Below are positions 52,166 through 60,749 of a DNA stretch of 64,000 nt, piece by piece (within the stretch, counting starts at the first letter, position 1; each line of letters starts with the position of its first letter). A program made the translations under genes and the position numbers. The notes under the pieces were generated by a model. It was not told the origin of the DNA. It did no database searches and saw only the letters and a program-made list of their open reading frames with translations. The stretch is taken from positions 1-64,000 of the forward strand of contig CAIKAS010000136.1 of assembly GCA_903825445.1 (NCBI GenBank). Reading direction: 5' to 3'. Source of the DNA: an uncultured Acidobacteriia bacterium (GTDB lineage Bacteria; Acidobacteriota; Terriglobia; Bryobacterales; Bryobacteraceae).

Positions 52166-53059
52166 TCAGTTTTCGACCGGAACTGTGTCCACGCTGTCGA
52201 CTACGATCACGTCAACCGGAACGTTCGCGGTCTTATTGAGCCGCAGCCCGAGTTTGTCACGGAGGGCGGCGAACAGATCCGGCAGATCGGTTGGAGGACT
52301 ATCGGGTCCCGGCAGGAATCCGGGCGGAGTGAAATCCAGACTGAACGTATATTTACCGTTTAAACCGGTCTTGTCCACAACTCGCGGTGTCGGCAGACTC
52401 ATGTTCTGCGTTTGTACCCGCTCGACAATGCTGAGCGCCATTCCAAGTGCTTTGACGAGATCGTCCAGGCTCCGATCCTTCAGGGAGATGTGTCCAGAGC
52501 TGGCGGTCAGAGTAGTCCGGCCATCGTCCGATGGGAAAGCTCCCTCCTTCAGCTTTGATCCTGCCTTATCATTCACAAGCACAAGCTCGTAGCCGGGAAA
52601 GTTTCGCGTCTCGTGATGCACGACGAGATGGAAACGCTCGACTAGAAGATTCTGGAACATCTTCTGGAACTGCTCCTTTGTGGTATCCGGGGGCATGGCG
52701 GCAGTAACTTCGTAGAAATTTGCGCCGACGCGAGGCCGCACCGCTGCGCCCAGGATCTGGTCCGATTCCGCTCCATAGGCCTTGAGGAGCAGCCCCAACA
52801 TCGTGGCCGCGGGGTAGGAGAATCGTCCCGGATCGCTGGTTCCGGGGCCGCCGGTGGAACCCCCGCGACCGCCGATTGCTCCACCGCGGCCACCGCGGCC
52901 CCCGCCTCCACCGGCAGCCAAGGTGTTGATGTCGACAATCTTCACCGACGCCGCGTCGAACTTTGGCGTTCCGGACGCAGTGGGCACCGGGGCCTGAGCC
53001 AGGGCCATGGCGGCGGCGCCGAAAACGAGCCATAACAAAAGGGCTGCACGTTTGACCAT
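52166..53059 (-). CDS. TIGR03435 family exported protein with a glycine-rich insert (copy 2 of 3)
   Basis: A 297-residue protein with a signal peptide (ALLLWLVFGAAAMALAQ). The family hallmark PKFDAASVKIVD follows, then a Gly/Arg-rich insert (GGGGGRGGRGGAIGGRGG) unusual for the family. FQKMFQNLLVERFHLVVHHE, RVVDKTGLNGKYTFSLDF and the ending VDVIVVDSVDTVPVEN close it. GGAGG five bases before the ATG at 53059 gives the start; a longer frame continues upstream. Function unknown. It is divergent from the exported protein at 53201. Confidence 0.88.
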   Translation of the reverse strand: MVKRAALLLWLVFGAAAMALAQAPVPTASGTPKFDAASVKIVDINTLAAGGGGGRGGRGGAIGGRGGSTGGPGTSDPGRFSYPAATMLGLLLKAYGAESDQILGAAVRPRVGANFYEVTAAMPPDTTKEQFQKMFQNLLVERFHLVVHHETRNFPGYELVLVNDKAGSKLKEGAFPSDDGRTTLTASSGHISLKDRSLDDLVKALGMALSIVERVQTQNMSLPTPRVVDKTGLNGKYTFSLDFTPPGFLPGPDSPPTDLPDLFAALRDKLGLRLNKTANVPVDVIVVDSVDTVPVEN

Positions 53060-53200
53060 AGTTTCCTCCGGCGACGGAAGTGATTTTAGCAGAAAAACGG
53101 GTGTATATCGCCGATTAGTCTGAGCGGCGGCCAACTTGACAAGGGATCGGAACTTAGTCAGATTGTTTGAGTGGGCCCTCACACGACCAGACACCTCTTG

Positions 53201-54307
53201 ATGAACAACTTTTGCCTGGCGCTCCTGGCGTTGGCCACGCCGAGCCTGGTCGGCGCTCAGACTGTTTCAGCGCGTCCGGACACCGTCTACTGGGCGAGTT
53301 GGACCAGCCCGACGAACAACGACCACACCGCGGGTTCGGCAGGAGGGTCGATTCGGGAGTTGGGGCTCAACGTCACTTACCGGGGCGAGGTGGAGGAACT
53401 GAGCGTCGATTACCCCAGCTGGACACCGTCAAGGACCTTCCGGGGCGGAACAGTCGGAAATGCTCCTCCCAAAAAGAATAATGCCATCGCCCTGCAGGGC
53501 GGCTATGGAGCCGTGGATGTAATCACTTTCTCTCAGCCAATAACAAATCCATCTCTGGCTATTTGGAGTCTTGGCGATCGTCTTCGCGATCCTGGTATCG
53601 AGGCGAAATTCACCTTCAATGCTCAAGAGCCATTCACGGTTGTGGCTGGCGGGGGATCCGGCGAGTACGGCGGAGCTTCGATCTACGTTTGCCCGGACGA
53701 CCCTCATGCAGTCTGCGGCAAGGAGGGCAATGGCATCGTGCAATTCAGCGGAACCTATAGTTCGATCACATGGACGAACCCCGTGTATGAGAACTGGTAT
53801 GCCTTTACCGTTGGCGCTCATGGACTGGCGAATGTATTGAGCACGATCTCAGCCCCGGCCCCAACCGGACTCTCTGCTTCAGTCTTCATCGCTCCTCCTG
53901 TATGCCTCAGTGACAAGCACCGGCTCTGTACGCCAGAAAAGTCGTCCGTCGAATCGCTTGGGGGCGGCCGCTATCGCATTCGGCTCCCGGCGAATCTCGT
54001 GGTGAGCATTCCAAATCCCGATGGCCGCAGAGCGGAAGTGAGCAACGCGGAGGGGAAGGTTTGCTGGGATACATCCCTGCCCGAGACCTATGGCTGCAAC
54101 GGACCTGAAGGCAACGGCAACCTGGCAGGCGCCACATTTGTTTCACCCGCCGGAAAAGCCGGGGCGCTAATTGTGACTACAGAGCCAGGCAGAACGACTC
54201 TGATGGTAAACGGGCGATCGGCTAACGCCATCAAAGAAAACGACGGCTCTTTGTCAGGCTTCTCCGGACATGAGGGCTACTTTGAGCTTGACCTGCGGAT
54301 CCACTGA
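53201..54307 (+). CDS. exported protein of unknown function
   Basis: A 368-residue protein with a signal peptide (NNFCLALLALATPSLVGAQ) and a largely beta-type sequence: VYWASWTSPTNNDHTAG, VDVITFSQPITNPSLAIWSL and FSGTYSSITWTNP, followed by a Cys-containing segment. The central part looks like PEP-CTERM-associated or carbohydrate-binding-like beta sandwiches, but no sorting signal is present at the C-terminus. An alternative GTG start 30 bp upstream is possible; the ATG gives a better signal peptide. The family is not recognised. Confidence 0.65.
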   Translation: MNNFCLALLALATPSLVGAQTVSARPDTVYWASWTSPTNNDHTAGSAGGSIRELGLNVTYRGEVEELSVDYPSWTPSRTFRGGTVGNAPPKKNNAIALQGGYGAVDVITFSQPITNPSLAIWSLGDRLRDPGIEAKFTFNAQEPFTVVAGGGSGEYGGASIYVCPDDPHAVCGKEGNGIVQFSGTYSSITWTNPVYENWYAFTVGAHGLANVLSTISAPAPTGLSASVFIAPPVCLSDKHRLCTPEKSSVESLGGGRYRIRLPANLVVSIPNPDGRRAEVSNAEGKVCWDTSLPETYGCNGPEGNGNLAGATFVSPAGKAGALIVTTEPGRTTLMVNGRSANAIKENDGSLSGFSGHEGYFELDLRIH

Positions 54308-54386
54308 GGTTTTTTGGCCAACGCCTTCATGACCCGGTTCAGCTGTCGCGTGCGGCAATTCGACCGCCTCCCGGCGGTCCATCGTT

Positions 54387-54420
54387 CGTTGCAAGGCACT
54401 ACCGGCGTTGCAAGGCACTA
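54387..54420. repeat. 15-bp direct repeat CGTTGCAAGGCACTA
   Basis: The 15-mer occurs at 54387-54401 and again at 54406-54420, separated by CCGG. The rest of the 223-bp gap between the exported protein and the sigma-54 regulator shows no gene. Confidence 0.6.
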
Positions 54421-54530
54421 GTCGCTGCCCGCGTGAGTTTCACCCGTGATTTTTACCCTGGAAACAACAGAGAACGCTCCTTGCGGTCGCGGCCTCCATC
54501 TCATAACAAACGTCGCACGCACCGAGAATC

Positions 54531-56828
54531 CTAAAGGCCGGTGCGTGAGATGTGCAATCTTTTCATGTGGGCGTTGAGGGTGGTGCGGGGGACACGGAGG
54601 CGGCGGGCGGCGAGGGTGATGACGCCTCCACTTTCCCGCAGGATGCGAACGATGTGGTCGCGTTCGACGTCTTCGAGGGCGACGCCGGTGGTGTGGATTT
54701 CCGGGGTTGCCTGAAGTTCGGCGATGGGTGCGCTGAGGCTGGCGCCGCGAGAGAGAATGACGGATTTCTCGATAAAGTTTTCGAGTTCGCGGATGTTACC
54801 GGGCCAGCCCCAATTGGTCATAGCGGCGAGGATCGGCGACGAGATGAGATCGATGCGACGCCCCATTCGTTCCGCGTATTTTTTGGTGAAATGGCGGGCG
54901 AGAAGAGCGATGTCTTCGGGTCTTTCACGGAGGGCCGGCAGAGTGAGGGGAAAGACTTTGAGGCGGTAATAGAGATCACTGCGGAAGAGCTTATCGCCGA
55001 CCATTTGGATGAGGTTCCGGTTGGTGGCGGCCACGAGGCGAACGTCAATCGGCGTGGTGCGCGTGCTTCCGAGACGCTCAAAGCACTTTTCCTGTAAGGC
55101 GCGGAGTAGTTTGGGCTGCAATTCGAGAGGAATGTCGCCCACTTCGTCGAGGAAGAGCGTACCCCGGTTCGCCATTTCGAAGCGGCCGATTTTTTGCTGG
55201 AGGGCACCGGTGAAGGCGCCTTTTTCGTAGCCGAACAGCTCGCTTTCGAGGAGGCCGGTGGGAATGGCGGCGCAGTTGACACTGACGAAGGGGAAATTGC
55301 GGCGAGGGCTGAGCCGGTGGAGCGCGAGAGCGATCAGTTCCTTGCCCGTGCCGGTTTCGCCGAGCACGAGAACAGTGGCGTCTGTGGGAGCAACGAGTTC
55401 GACCTGAGCGAGCACGCGTTTGAGCGCACGGCTGGAACCGATTATCTCCGGAAAGTTTTGCCTGGGCTCGTTGACAAGAGAATCGAGAGACACCAGCGCG
55501 ACGAGTTCAGACCGCAGGTCAGTTACGAAGGTAATCCAGCGAAAAGGGGCGAGCTTGAGAACTGCGGTGGCTACGCGGACGCGGACGCGGGAGCCATCTT
55601 TACGGAAGAGCTCTTTTTCGAAGGGACTGGAGGCACCGAACCTTAATCCTTCTTCGTGAGCGAACTCATCGGAGGCGGCGTATTCCTTTGGCGTGAGGTC
55701 GGCCCAAACGATGTTACCGGCCAGGAGATCCGCGCGAGTATAGCCGAGCAGTTCGAGAAGCGTGTCATTCATCTCCGTGATACGGTCGAACTCGCCAGAG
55801 GCGACGCCGGCTATGGCGGACTGATCGGCCTGGGCCTGAGTGCCGCCGCGCTGACGATCGAGGACTTCGTCGCGCTCATGGCGGTCAGTGAAGTCTCGTA
55901 CGACGCGGGCATAGCCCTGAAGGACGCCGGCTCCGTCATAGAGCGCCATGGTGACGGCGTTGGCCCAAAATCGAGAGCCGTCCTTTCGGGAGTGCCAGGC
56001 TTCATTGGCAGCGTGGCCTTCCCGAGCGGCGCGCAGAAGTTTACGTTCCGTTCGGACGAGGAGCCGGTCATCGGGAGGATAAAAGAACGAGAGATCGACT
56101 CCGAGGACTTCCGAAGTCTTGTAGCCGTACATGCGTTCGGCGCCACCGTACCAGGCGACGACGCTGCCGTGGGCGTCGAGAAGACAAAGGGCGTAATCCT
56201 GCACCCAGTTGGGAATTTCCTCAGCAGCAGCAGCGCCGGCGGATGAGGCGGGCTTGTCTTTCAGGAGCAGCAGGTGACGGACGGGGAGGACGTTGCCGCG
56301 AGCACGGTACTCGACATCGTAAGCGGTGCCGTCCGGGCGCAGGAGCTGGAGAGTGCCGACCTGGTCGCCATCTTTCAGGAATTGCTGCCAGCGTTCGCGA
56401 AGGAGAGGGGAAAGGGAGGGGGCGAGGAAATCATCCAGGCGGCGGCCGATGATGTTTTCGCGCTGAAGCCCGAGAAGTTTCGCCGCTCCGACGCTGGCTT
56501 CCTGATAGGTGCGATCGTCGTCGGCGATAAGGATGGGGGAAGACGGGTGGAAGACGACGCTGCGGAAGAGGCATTCGAGTTCGCGGGGCCCGTTTTCGGC
56601 GAGCCAGGGAGAGAGGGGAATGTGCGGCTCGGGCCGGGATTTTGGGGGCGGGACGGGAACGGTATGTGGATGCGGCCTGGCGTCTTCTTTCGATTTCGGG
56701 TTGTGCGGTGACTCCTGCAAGCAGGTGTGTAAAGGGCAATTGAGGTGCCAAAGGCGATGGGCGAGATTGCGCTGACTTGGGAGGGATAGTTGGGAACGAA
56801 GGCAACCACGGATGGTCAGAGAGACCAC
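54531..56828 (-). CDS. sigma-54-dependent transcriptional activator with PAS sensor domains
   Basis: A protein of up to 765 residues. It has three PAS-type domains (about 95-185, 210-325 and 340-445), an AAA+ sigma-54 activation domain with Walker A GETGTGKE and the sigma-contacting GAFTGA loop, and a C-terminal Fis-type helix-turn-helix ([20 protein letters not shown]). It would activate sigma-54 promoters in response to a soluble signal sensed by PAS. The GTG at 56828 lies inside a repeat, and the first 50 or so residues are of low plausibility. The true start is uncertain and likely further in. No receiver domain is present. Confidence 0.9.
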   Translation of the reverse strand: MVSLTIRGCLRSQLSLPSQRNLAHRLWHLNCPLHTCLQESPHNPKSKEDARPHPHTVPVPPPKSRPEPHIPLSPWLAENGPRELECLFRSVVFHPSSPILIADDDRTYQEASVGAAKLLGLQRENIIGRRLDDFLAPSLSPLLRERWQQFLKDGDQVGTLQLLRPDGTAYDVEYRARGNVLPVRHLLLLKDKPASSAGAAAAEEIPNWVQDYALCLLDAHGSVVAWYGGAERMYGYKTSEVLGVDLSFFYPPDDRLLVRTERKLLRAAREGHAANEAWHSRKDGSRFWANAVTMALYDGAGVLQGYARVVRDFTDRHERDEVLDRQRGGTQAQADQSAIAGVASGEFDRITEMNDTLLELLGYTRADLLAGNIVWADLTPKEYAASDEFAHEEGLRFGASSPFEKELFRKDGSRVRVRVATAVLKLAPFRWITFVTDLRSELVALVSLDSLVNEPRQNFPEIIGSSRALKRVLAQVELVAPTDATVLVLGETGTGKELIALALHRLSPRRNFPFVSVNCAAIPTGLLESELFGYEKGAFTGALQQKIGRFEMANRGTLFLDEVGDIPLELQPKLLRALQEKCFERLGSTRTTPIDVRLVAATNRNLIQMVGDKLFRSDLYYRLKVFPLTLPALRERPEDIALLARHFTKKYAERMGRRIDLISSPILAAMTNWGWPGNIRELENFIEKSVILSRGASLSAPIAELQATPEIHTTGVALEDVERDHIVRILRESGGVITLAARRLRVPRTTLNAHMKRLHISRTGL

Positions 56829-56837
56829 GGATGGTCA
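56805..56837. repeat. duplicated unit ACCACGGATGGTCA, 19 bp apart
   Basis: The 14-mer occurs at 56805-56818 and 56824-56837. It shares CACGGATG with the tandem repeat ahead of the GxxExxY gene at 49713, so both may come from one repeat family. Confidence 0.6.
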
Positions 56838-57069
56838 TGGGGCGGAGGCTAACCAAGGCGGATCCGCAGTATTGATGCGTCCCTTACCGGTGGGTGCTCA
56901 GCGGTTTACGCGAAAAGAAGACGCCCACCGGGTTCAGGTACGGGTCGGCCCAGTTGGCGCGCGGTTTCGGGTAGTATCCGCGAAACTGTGTAAACGTCCC
57001 GCAGGTTGATTCAAGACCCTTGACTCCGGCACTCAGCTGTGGCCAAATTCTTATATAGGAGGTCTCCGG

Positions 57070-57276
57070 ATGGACGACCTGCGAATCGGCTCAATGACCC
57101 GCGCCGACTGGTATGCGGGGCAGACGAAGGAAGCGGCAAGAAGGCGTTCGCGGCATACGCACGCGGAGACATCGGACGGGCCTGTCGATGAGGTTATTCT
57201 CTCGTCTGACGCTGAGTTCGGGGATGAAGCCGGGGGGCAGTCCGGGCGACGGGATTCTGAGTCGCCAGGGGAATAG
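57070..57276 (+). CDS. small soluble protein with a strong ribosome site
   Basis: A 68-residue charged protein starting MDDLRIGSMTRADWYAGQTK, followed by an Arg/His stretch and an acidic C-terminal half with DEVILSSDAEF. AGGAGG seven bases before the ATG is among the best ribosome sites in the window, and this argues for a real gene. The VILSSDAEF element could recall FlgM-like or other short disordered proteins, but no family is assigned. It is followed 34 bp later by a two-hairpin repeat. Confidence 0.55.
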   Translation: MDDLRIGSMTRADWYAGQTKEAARRRSRHTHAETSDGPVDEVILSSDAEFGDEAGGQSGRRDSESPGE

Positions 57277-57310
57277 TGGCGCGTTAGGCAGATTATCGGC
57301 GCGACAGGGG

Positions 57311-57385
57311 AAGCCGCCTGAAAGGCGGCTGCGCGCAGGAATGCCCGCCCTCCAGTCTGCGCGGGTTACCAACCTGCCCCACATT
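57311..57385 (+). repeat. two-hairpin intergenic repeat, copy D (extended)
   Basis: AAGCCGCCTGAAAGGCGGCT forms the first hairpin, then GCGCAGGAATGCCCGCCC and TCCAGTCTGCGC. It extends to a tail GGTTACCAACCTGCCCCACA similar to the module at 204-231. It lies between convergent genes. Confidence 0.85.
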
Positions 57386-57389
57386 CCTT

Positions 57390-57842
57390 TCATTTAGGCA
57401 GGGGGACGGGGATGGTTACCGTTTTTGGCGGCAGGCACATTTTGTCGTTGCAACACTGATAGCGAATTCGAAGCTGCAGCGTGGTGGACGTTGTTTGGTC
57501 CAGTTCCATTGGCACTCGGAACCGCACTTTTTCCAGATAGAATTCTACTGGCATTTTGAAGTTTGCATCGAAGACCTTGAGCGGCTTCGGCGCGGTGATC
57601 GTTCCGGCGAAGGCGAAGGGCTGACCGTCGGGCAATGTGATTTCAGTGGCGATCGGACCGCCTTCCGGCTGGTCCATCGCGTATAGATGCCAGCCCGACT
57701 GGATGGTGGCCTGCAAGTTCACGTTGAACTTTGCACCTTTCGTCAGGGGCTTCTGAGGGGAACTCGTGGCGGTCCAGGTGATTGGGTCGTCACCTGCGCC
57801 GATCAGGAGCAGGGCGATGGTCAGCAGCAGACTACTTCGCAT
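57390..57842 (-). CDS. exported DsbD-alpha-like (N-terminal DsbD) domain protein
   Basis: A 150-residue protein with a signal peptide (LLLTIALLLIGAG) and the immunoglobulin-like N-terminal domain of DsbD: FNVNLQATIQSGWHLYA, FYLEKVRFRVP and RYQCCNDKMCLPP, with the cysteines of the redox site. In DsbD this domain hands electrons to periplasmic partners. Here it is free-standing, without the membrane domain. It overlaps the upstream thioredoxin-like gene by 11 bases, so they probably work as a thiol-redox pair in the periplasm. Confidence 0.87.
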   Translation of the reverse strand: MRSSLLLTIALLLIGAGDDPITWTATSSPQKPLTKGAKFNVNLQATIQSGWHLYAMDQPEGGPIATEITLPDGQPFAFAGTITAPKPLKVFDANFKMPVEFYLEKVRFRVPMELDQTTSTTLQLRIRYQCCNDKMCLPPKTVTIPVPLPK

Positions 57843-59424
57843 CGGGCTCCAGGTATGTGGCCTGCAGGACGCGTTTTGTTTCCATGTCCTGCACGAACGC
57901 GACGACGGCGAGGTTCGCGGGATCGATGGAGTACTTCTTTTCCGAAAAATGGATGGGACCGAAGCGGTCGTTGGTTATTTCGTAGTCGTCGAGGTATGAC
58001 TTCAGGTCCGCGCTGATTTGCGATACGTCGAAGGTGGTTTCCACCGGCTCATTCAGCGCGAAGCCGTCGGCCATGGCACGCACGACCATGGGATGAAAGC
58101 GAATGCCGTTTTCGCCGCTGTAGCGCAATTGTTTTTCGGCCAGGGCGATTTGCAGACGCAATGGCTTTGCCGACTCTGCGCGAGCATGCACTGTCACAAC
58201 ACTGCCGGATCTCGACGCGGAGACTGTCAGGCTTGCGCCTGGCGCGGACTTTAGTTCAGCTTCGATCTTCGGCTGCACTCTGGCGTAGAACGAAGGTGCG
58301 TCGGAGCGCGATCCGCCTCCGGTGAGACTTTCACCGTCCACTTCGAGGGTCGGGGTTCCCATCGCGCCATAGAACAAGAGCCGCTTCAACGTAACCGGAT
58401 TCGCCATTGGATCCGGCTCCGGAATATGCTCGTGATACATGAGGACGACGAGGTCGCGTTTCCCAAAACGCTCCATGGCGGCATCGAGCGCGACGTCGGC
58501 GGCGGCGCATGGCGAGCAGCCTGCGCCGGTGAAAAGTTCGGCAAGTACGGTTTTGGAGTGATCCGTCGTTTTATATGGCTCGACGTGGATGTTCTCCGGA
58601 TACTTTCCGCGGTACGCCTGATCGAGCCAGGCGTCGAGGCCACCGGCTTCGCCAGGGTGAAGGGTCTTAAATAGCTCTTCCAGATGTTGCCGCTGCTCTA
58701 AGGTCGGCTTACCGGATAGCTGGGCGCTCACGAGTAAGTCCAGGGCGTCGGTCTTCCTGCCTGCCTGCAGTGCCAGTTCACCGAGTTCGGCCGCCGCCTG
58801 GGAGTTTTCGGCATCCGTTTTGTGCGCCTGTTCCAGGAGCAACTGGCCCTTCGCCGTATTGCCGCGCGCTACTTCGATTCGGCCCATAGTGGTCAGCAGG
58901 TCGGCGTGCACCTCATCGACATAATGCCGCAGGGTGGCGTCGGCCACCGGCATTTTCGCCCCGGCGCTCTGGCGTTTCTGTTGAGCGAACAACCGTTTTT
59001 CGTCGAACGACTTCAGCGCGGCCGTTTCCACCCTGGCGGCAATTTCCGTCAGATCTTTTTGAGAAGCGCCGTTGGTCACCAGAATGTCTGCGACGGTGTC
59101 GAGGGCATCCAACTTGTCGTCGGGGTCGACGCCTGTCGTCATACGCTTCACCTGATCGCGAATTTCGGCGAGTCCCTGGGGCCAGTTCTGCACCAGCGTC
59201 TTAAGAATCAACTCTTTTGCCAGGTGCGCGCGTCCGCTCTTCGGATAGGCCGCGAGGAATTTGCGCAGCGCTTCTATACGTGCGCGAGCGTCTTTTTGAA
59301 GAACCGCTTGTTTGTAAGCGACGCGATCCGGAGTTTCGGCGGCGGGCTTGTCCTGTCCTAAGACGACGGACACCCAGGTGATCAACACGCACACGGTTAG
59401 TGCGGGCAGACGAAACGATCGCAT
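57832..59424 (-). CDS. exported TPR plus thioredoxin-like protein
   Basis: A 530-residue protein with a signal peptide (LTVCVLITWVSVVLGQ). A helical TPR-like region follows (about 40-260, including LLEQAHKTDAENSQAAAELG). The thioredoxin-like domain has C303-S-P-C306 in LFTGAGCSPCAAAD, then VVLMYHEHIPEPDP, a DUF1223-like or DsbA-like pattern. The C-terminal part may bind partners. It would act on disulfides outside the cytoplasm. The DsbD-like gene overlaps its end. The gene follows a TIGR03435 gene by 35 bp, in the same direction. Confidence 0.82.
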   Translation of the reverse strand: MRSFRLPALTVCVLITWVSVVLGQDKPAAETPDRVAYKQAVLQKDARARIEALRKFLAAYPKSGRAHLAKELILKTLVQNWPQGLAEIRDQVKRMTTGVDPDDKLDALDTVADILVTNGASQKDLTEIAARVETAALKSFDEKRLFAQQKRQSAGAKMPVADATLRHYVDEVHADLLTTMGRIEVARGNTAKGQLLLEQAHKTDAENSQAAAELGELALQAGRKTDALDLLVSAQLSGKPTLEQRQHLEELFKTLHPGEAGGLDAWLDQAYRGKYPENIHVEPYKTTDHSKTVLAELFTGAGCSPCAAADVALDAAMERFGKRDLVVLMYHEHIPEPDPMANPVTLKRLLFYGAMGTPTLEVDGESLTGGGSRSDAPSFYARVQPKIEAELKSAPGASLTVSASRSGSVVTVHARAESAKPLRLQIALAEKQLRYSGENGIRFHPMVVRAMADGFALNEPVETTFDVSQISADLKSYLDDYEITNDRFGPIHFSEKKYSIDPANLAVVAFVQDMETKRVLQATYLEPDAK

Positions 59425-59459
59425 GCCCGCCAGCTTAGCACCGAGTCGCGCGCAAGATG

Positions 59460-60236
59460 TTAGTTCTCAGAAGGCTTTTCGGCGTGATCGATCACCAGGG
59501 TATCGAAAGGCGCTGTGGCTGGTTCCAGTTTCAAGCCCAACCGCTCCTGCACAGCGGTGAATACGGATGGCCCGTTGGTATCTGGCGAGGAGGCGTCGGG
59601 GCCAGGCGCTGACATGCTCTCGTAATGCCACTCCATGTCAAAGTCGTAGAAGCCTGCGAGGCCGGTCTTGTCGAACACGGGGCGTCGGGTGGCACCTGAG
59701 AGCTGGTCCATCAGATTCAACAGGTGAGAATGCACTGCTACGATCTTCATCGTTCGGTCGCCGCTGACGTTGAAGGAAAACTTCGCGTCGGGCGCGCTTT
59801 CCTTCAGCTTTGGTCCATTCTTCGCCACGACCAGATTGAGCACCGGGAGATCTTTCGGCGTGTGATGGATTTTCAGTTGAAAGCGATCCGCCAGCAAGGT
59901 CTGCATCATTAATGGAAACTGATCCTGAGGCGGGGGCGTGTCGCCTGACGCTTTTGCTATTACCTGAAACAGTGTGGAGTCATTCAGCATGCCGTGCCGG
60001 GCCCAGGACGGGCCACCGGAAAGCTGGAGGTCATCCATGCGCAAGCCGTAGGCGTACTCGATGAGACTGTAGAGGTCGACATGTTCGACGGTGAGGGTAT
60101 TGCCGCGAACCTGGAAGACGCCGACGCTCCCCTGCCCTGTGAATGGCTGGAGTTTGATGGAGGCTACGTCGAAGGTGGGCTGCGGCGATTGCGCGAAGGC
60201 TATGGATGCGGCGAAGAAAAACGGAAGGTATTTCAT
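59460..60236 (-). CDS. TIGR03435 family exported protein (copy 3 of 3)
   Basis: A 258-residue protein with a signal peptide (YLPFFFAASIAFAQS) and the complete hallmark PTFDVASIKLQPF. LYSLIEYAYGLRMDDLQLSG, FPLMMQTLLADRFQLKIHH, RPVFDKTGLAGFYDFDMEW and the ending FDTLVIDHAEKPSEN follow. It is the most typical of the three copies here. It overlaps the VOC gene by four bases and stands upstream of the thiol-redox pair. Function unknown. Confidence 0.92.
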   Translation of the reverse strand: MKYLPFFFAASIAFAQSPQPTFDVASIKLQPFTGQGSVGVFQVRGNTLTVEHVDLYSLIEYAYGLRMDDLQLSGGPSWARHGMLNDSTLFQVIAKASGDTPPPQDQFPLMMQTLLADRFQLKIHHTPKDLPVLNLVVAKNGPKLKESAPDAKFSFNVSGDRTMKIVAVHSHLLNLMDQLSGATRRPVFDKTGLAGFYDFDMEWHYESMSAPGPDASSPDTNGPSVFTAVQERLGLKLEPATAPFDTLVIDHAEKPSEN

Positions 60237-60622
60237 TCAGCCTCCAGTTCGCGACCGATTTCCCAATGGTGGCCGTAGGGATCGACCACACGGCCCACTC
60301 GCCAGCCGTGACCCTCACTTACGGGCCACACGACTTTTGCCCCCGCGGCTACGGCCTGCGCGAAGGCCGCGTCGGGATCTGCAACAGTGAAGATAAGGCG
60401 CACGGAGCAGCCGCCGAGAGTCTCGGGGCCGGAATTTCCTTGTTCCGGAGATTCATCGCTCACCCAGAATTCCGCTCCGCCGACGGAGAGCCTGGCTACG
60501 ATGCCTTTGTCGCCGCCGTCCAGACGGTAGACTTCCGTGGCGGAGAAGGCGGTTTGGTAGAACGCTACGGCTTCCCTGCTGCCGCGGACTGCCAGCCATG
60601 GTGTGATTTTGGGCGCCAGCAT
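60233..60622 (-). CDS. VOC family (PhnB/glyoxalase-like) protein
   Basis: A 129-residue protein with the paired beta-alpha-beta modules of the vicinal-oxygen-chelate fold: ITPWLAVRGSREAVAFYQTAF near the start and RVGRVVDPYGHHWEIG at the end. The PhnB-like subgroup is often annotated as bleomycin-resistance-like, but its substrates are mostly unknown. Its stop overlaps the TIGR03435 start by four bases. A two-hairpin repeat lies just upstream. Confidence 0.9.
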   Translation of the reverse strand: MLAPKITPWLAVRGSREAVAFYQTAFSATEVYRLDGGDKGIVARLSVGGAEFWVSDESPEQGNSGPETLGGCSVRLIFTVADPDAAFAQAVAAGAKVVWPVSEGHGWRVGRVVDPYGHHWEIGRELEAE

Positions 60623-60680
60623 TGTGAGTGGAGTCTCTCCCTGTAGAAATACAATACCAGGAAATGGGACTGTGCTTGTG

Positions 60681-60733
60681 GAGCCGCCTGGAAAGGCGGC
60701 TGCGGGCAGGATTGCCCGCCCTCCAATCTGCGC
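60681..60733 (+). repeat. two-hairpin intergenic repeat, copy E
   Basis: GAGCCGCCTGGAAAGGCGGC makes the first hairpin, with one more base in the loop than copies C and D. GCGGGCAGGATTGCCCGCC makes the second, followed by CTCCAATCTGCGC. It lies between the VOC and Gfo/Idh/MocA genes, in the plus orientation although both genes are on the minus strand. Confidence 0.85.
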
Positions 60734-60749
60734 TTCAAACTCACAGCGG

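Noticed and set aside
57091-57393. 100-codon minus-strand frame across repeat copy D
   Set aside because: It is mostly translated repeat (AGIPARSRLSGG), and the plus-strand small gene with a strong ribosome site overlaps it.
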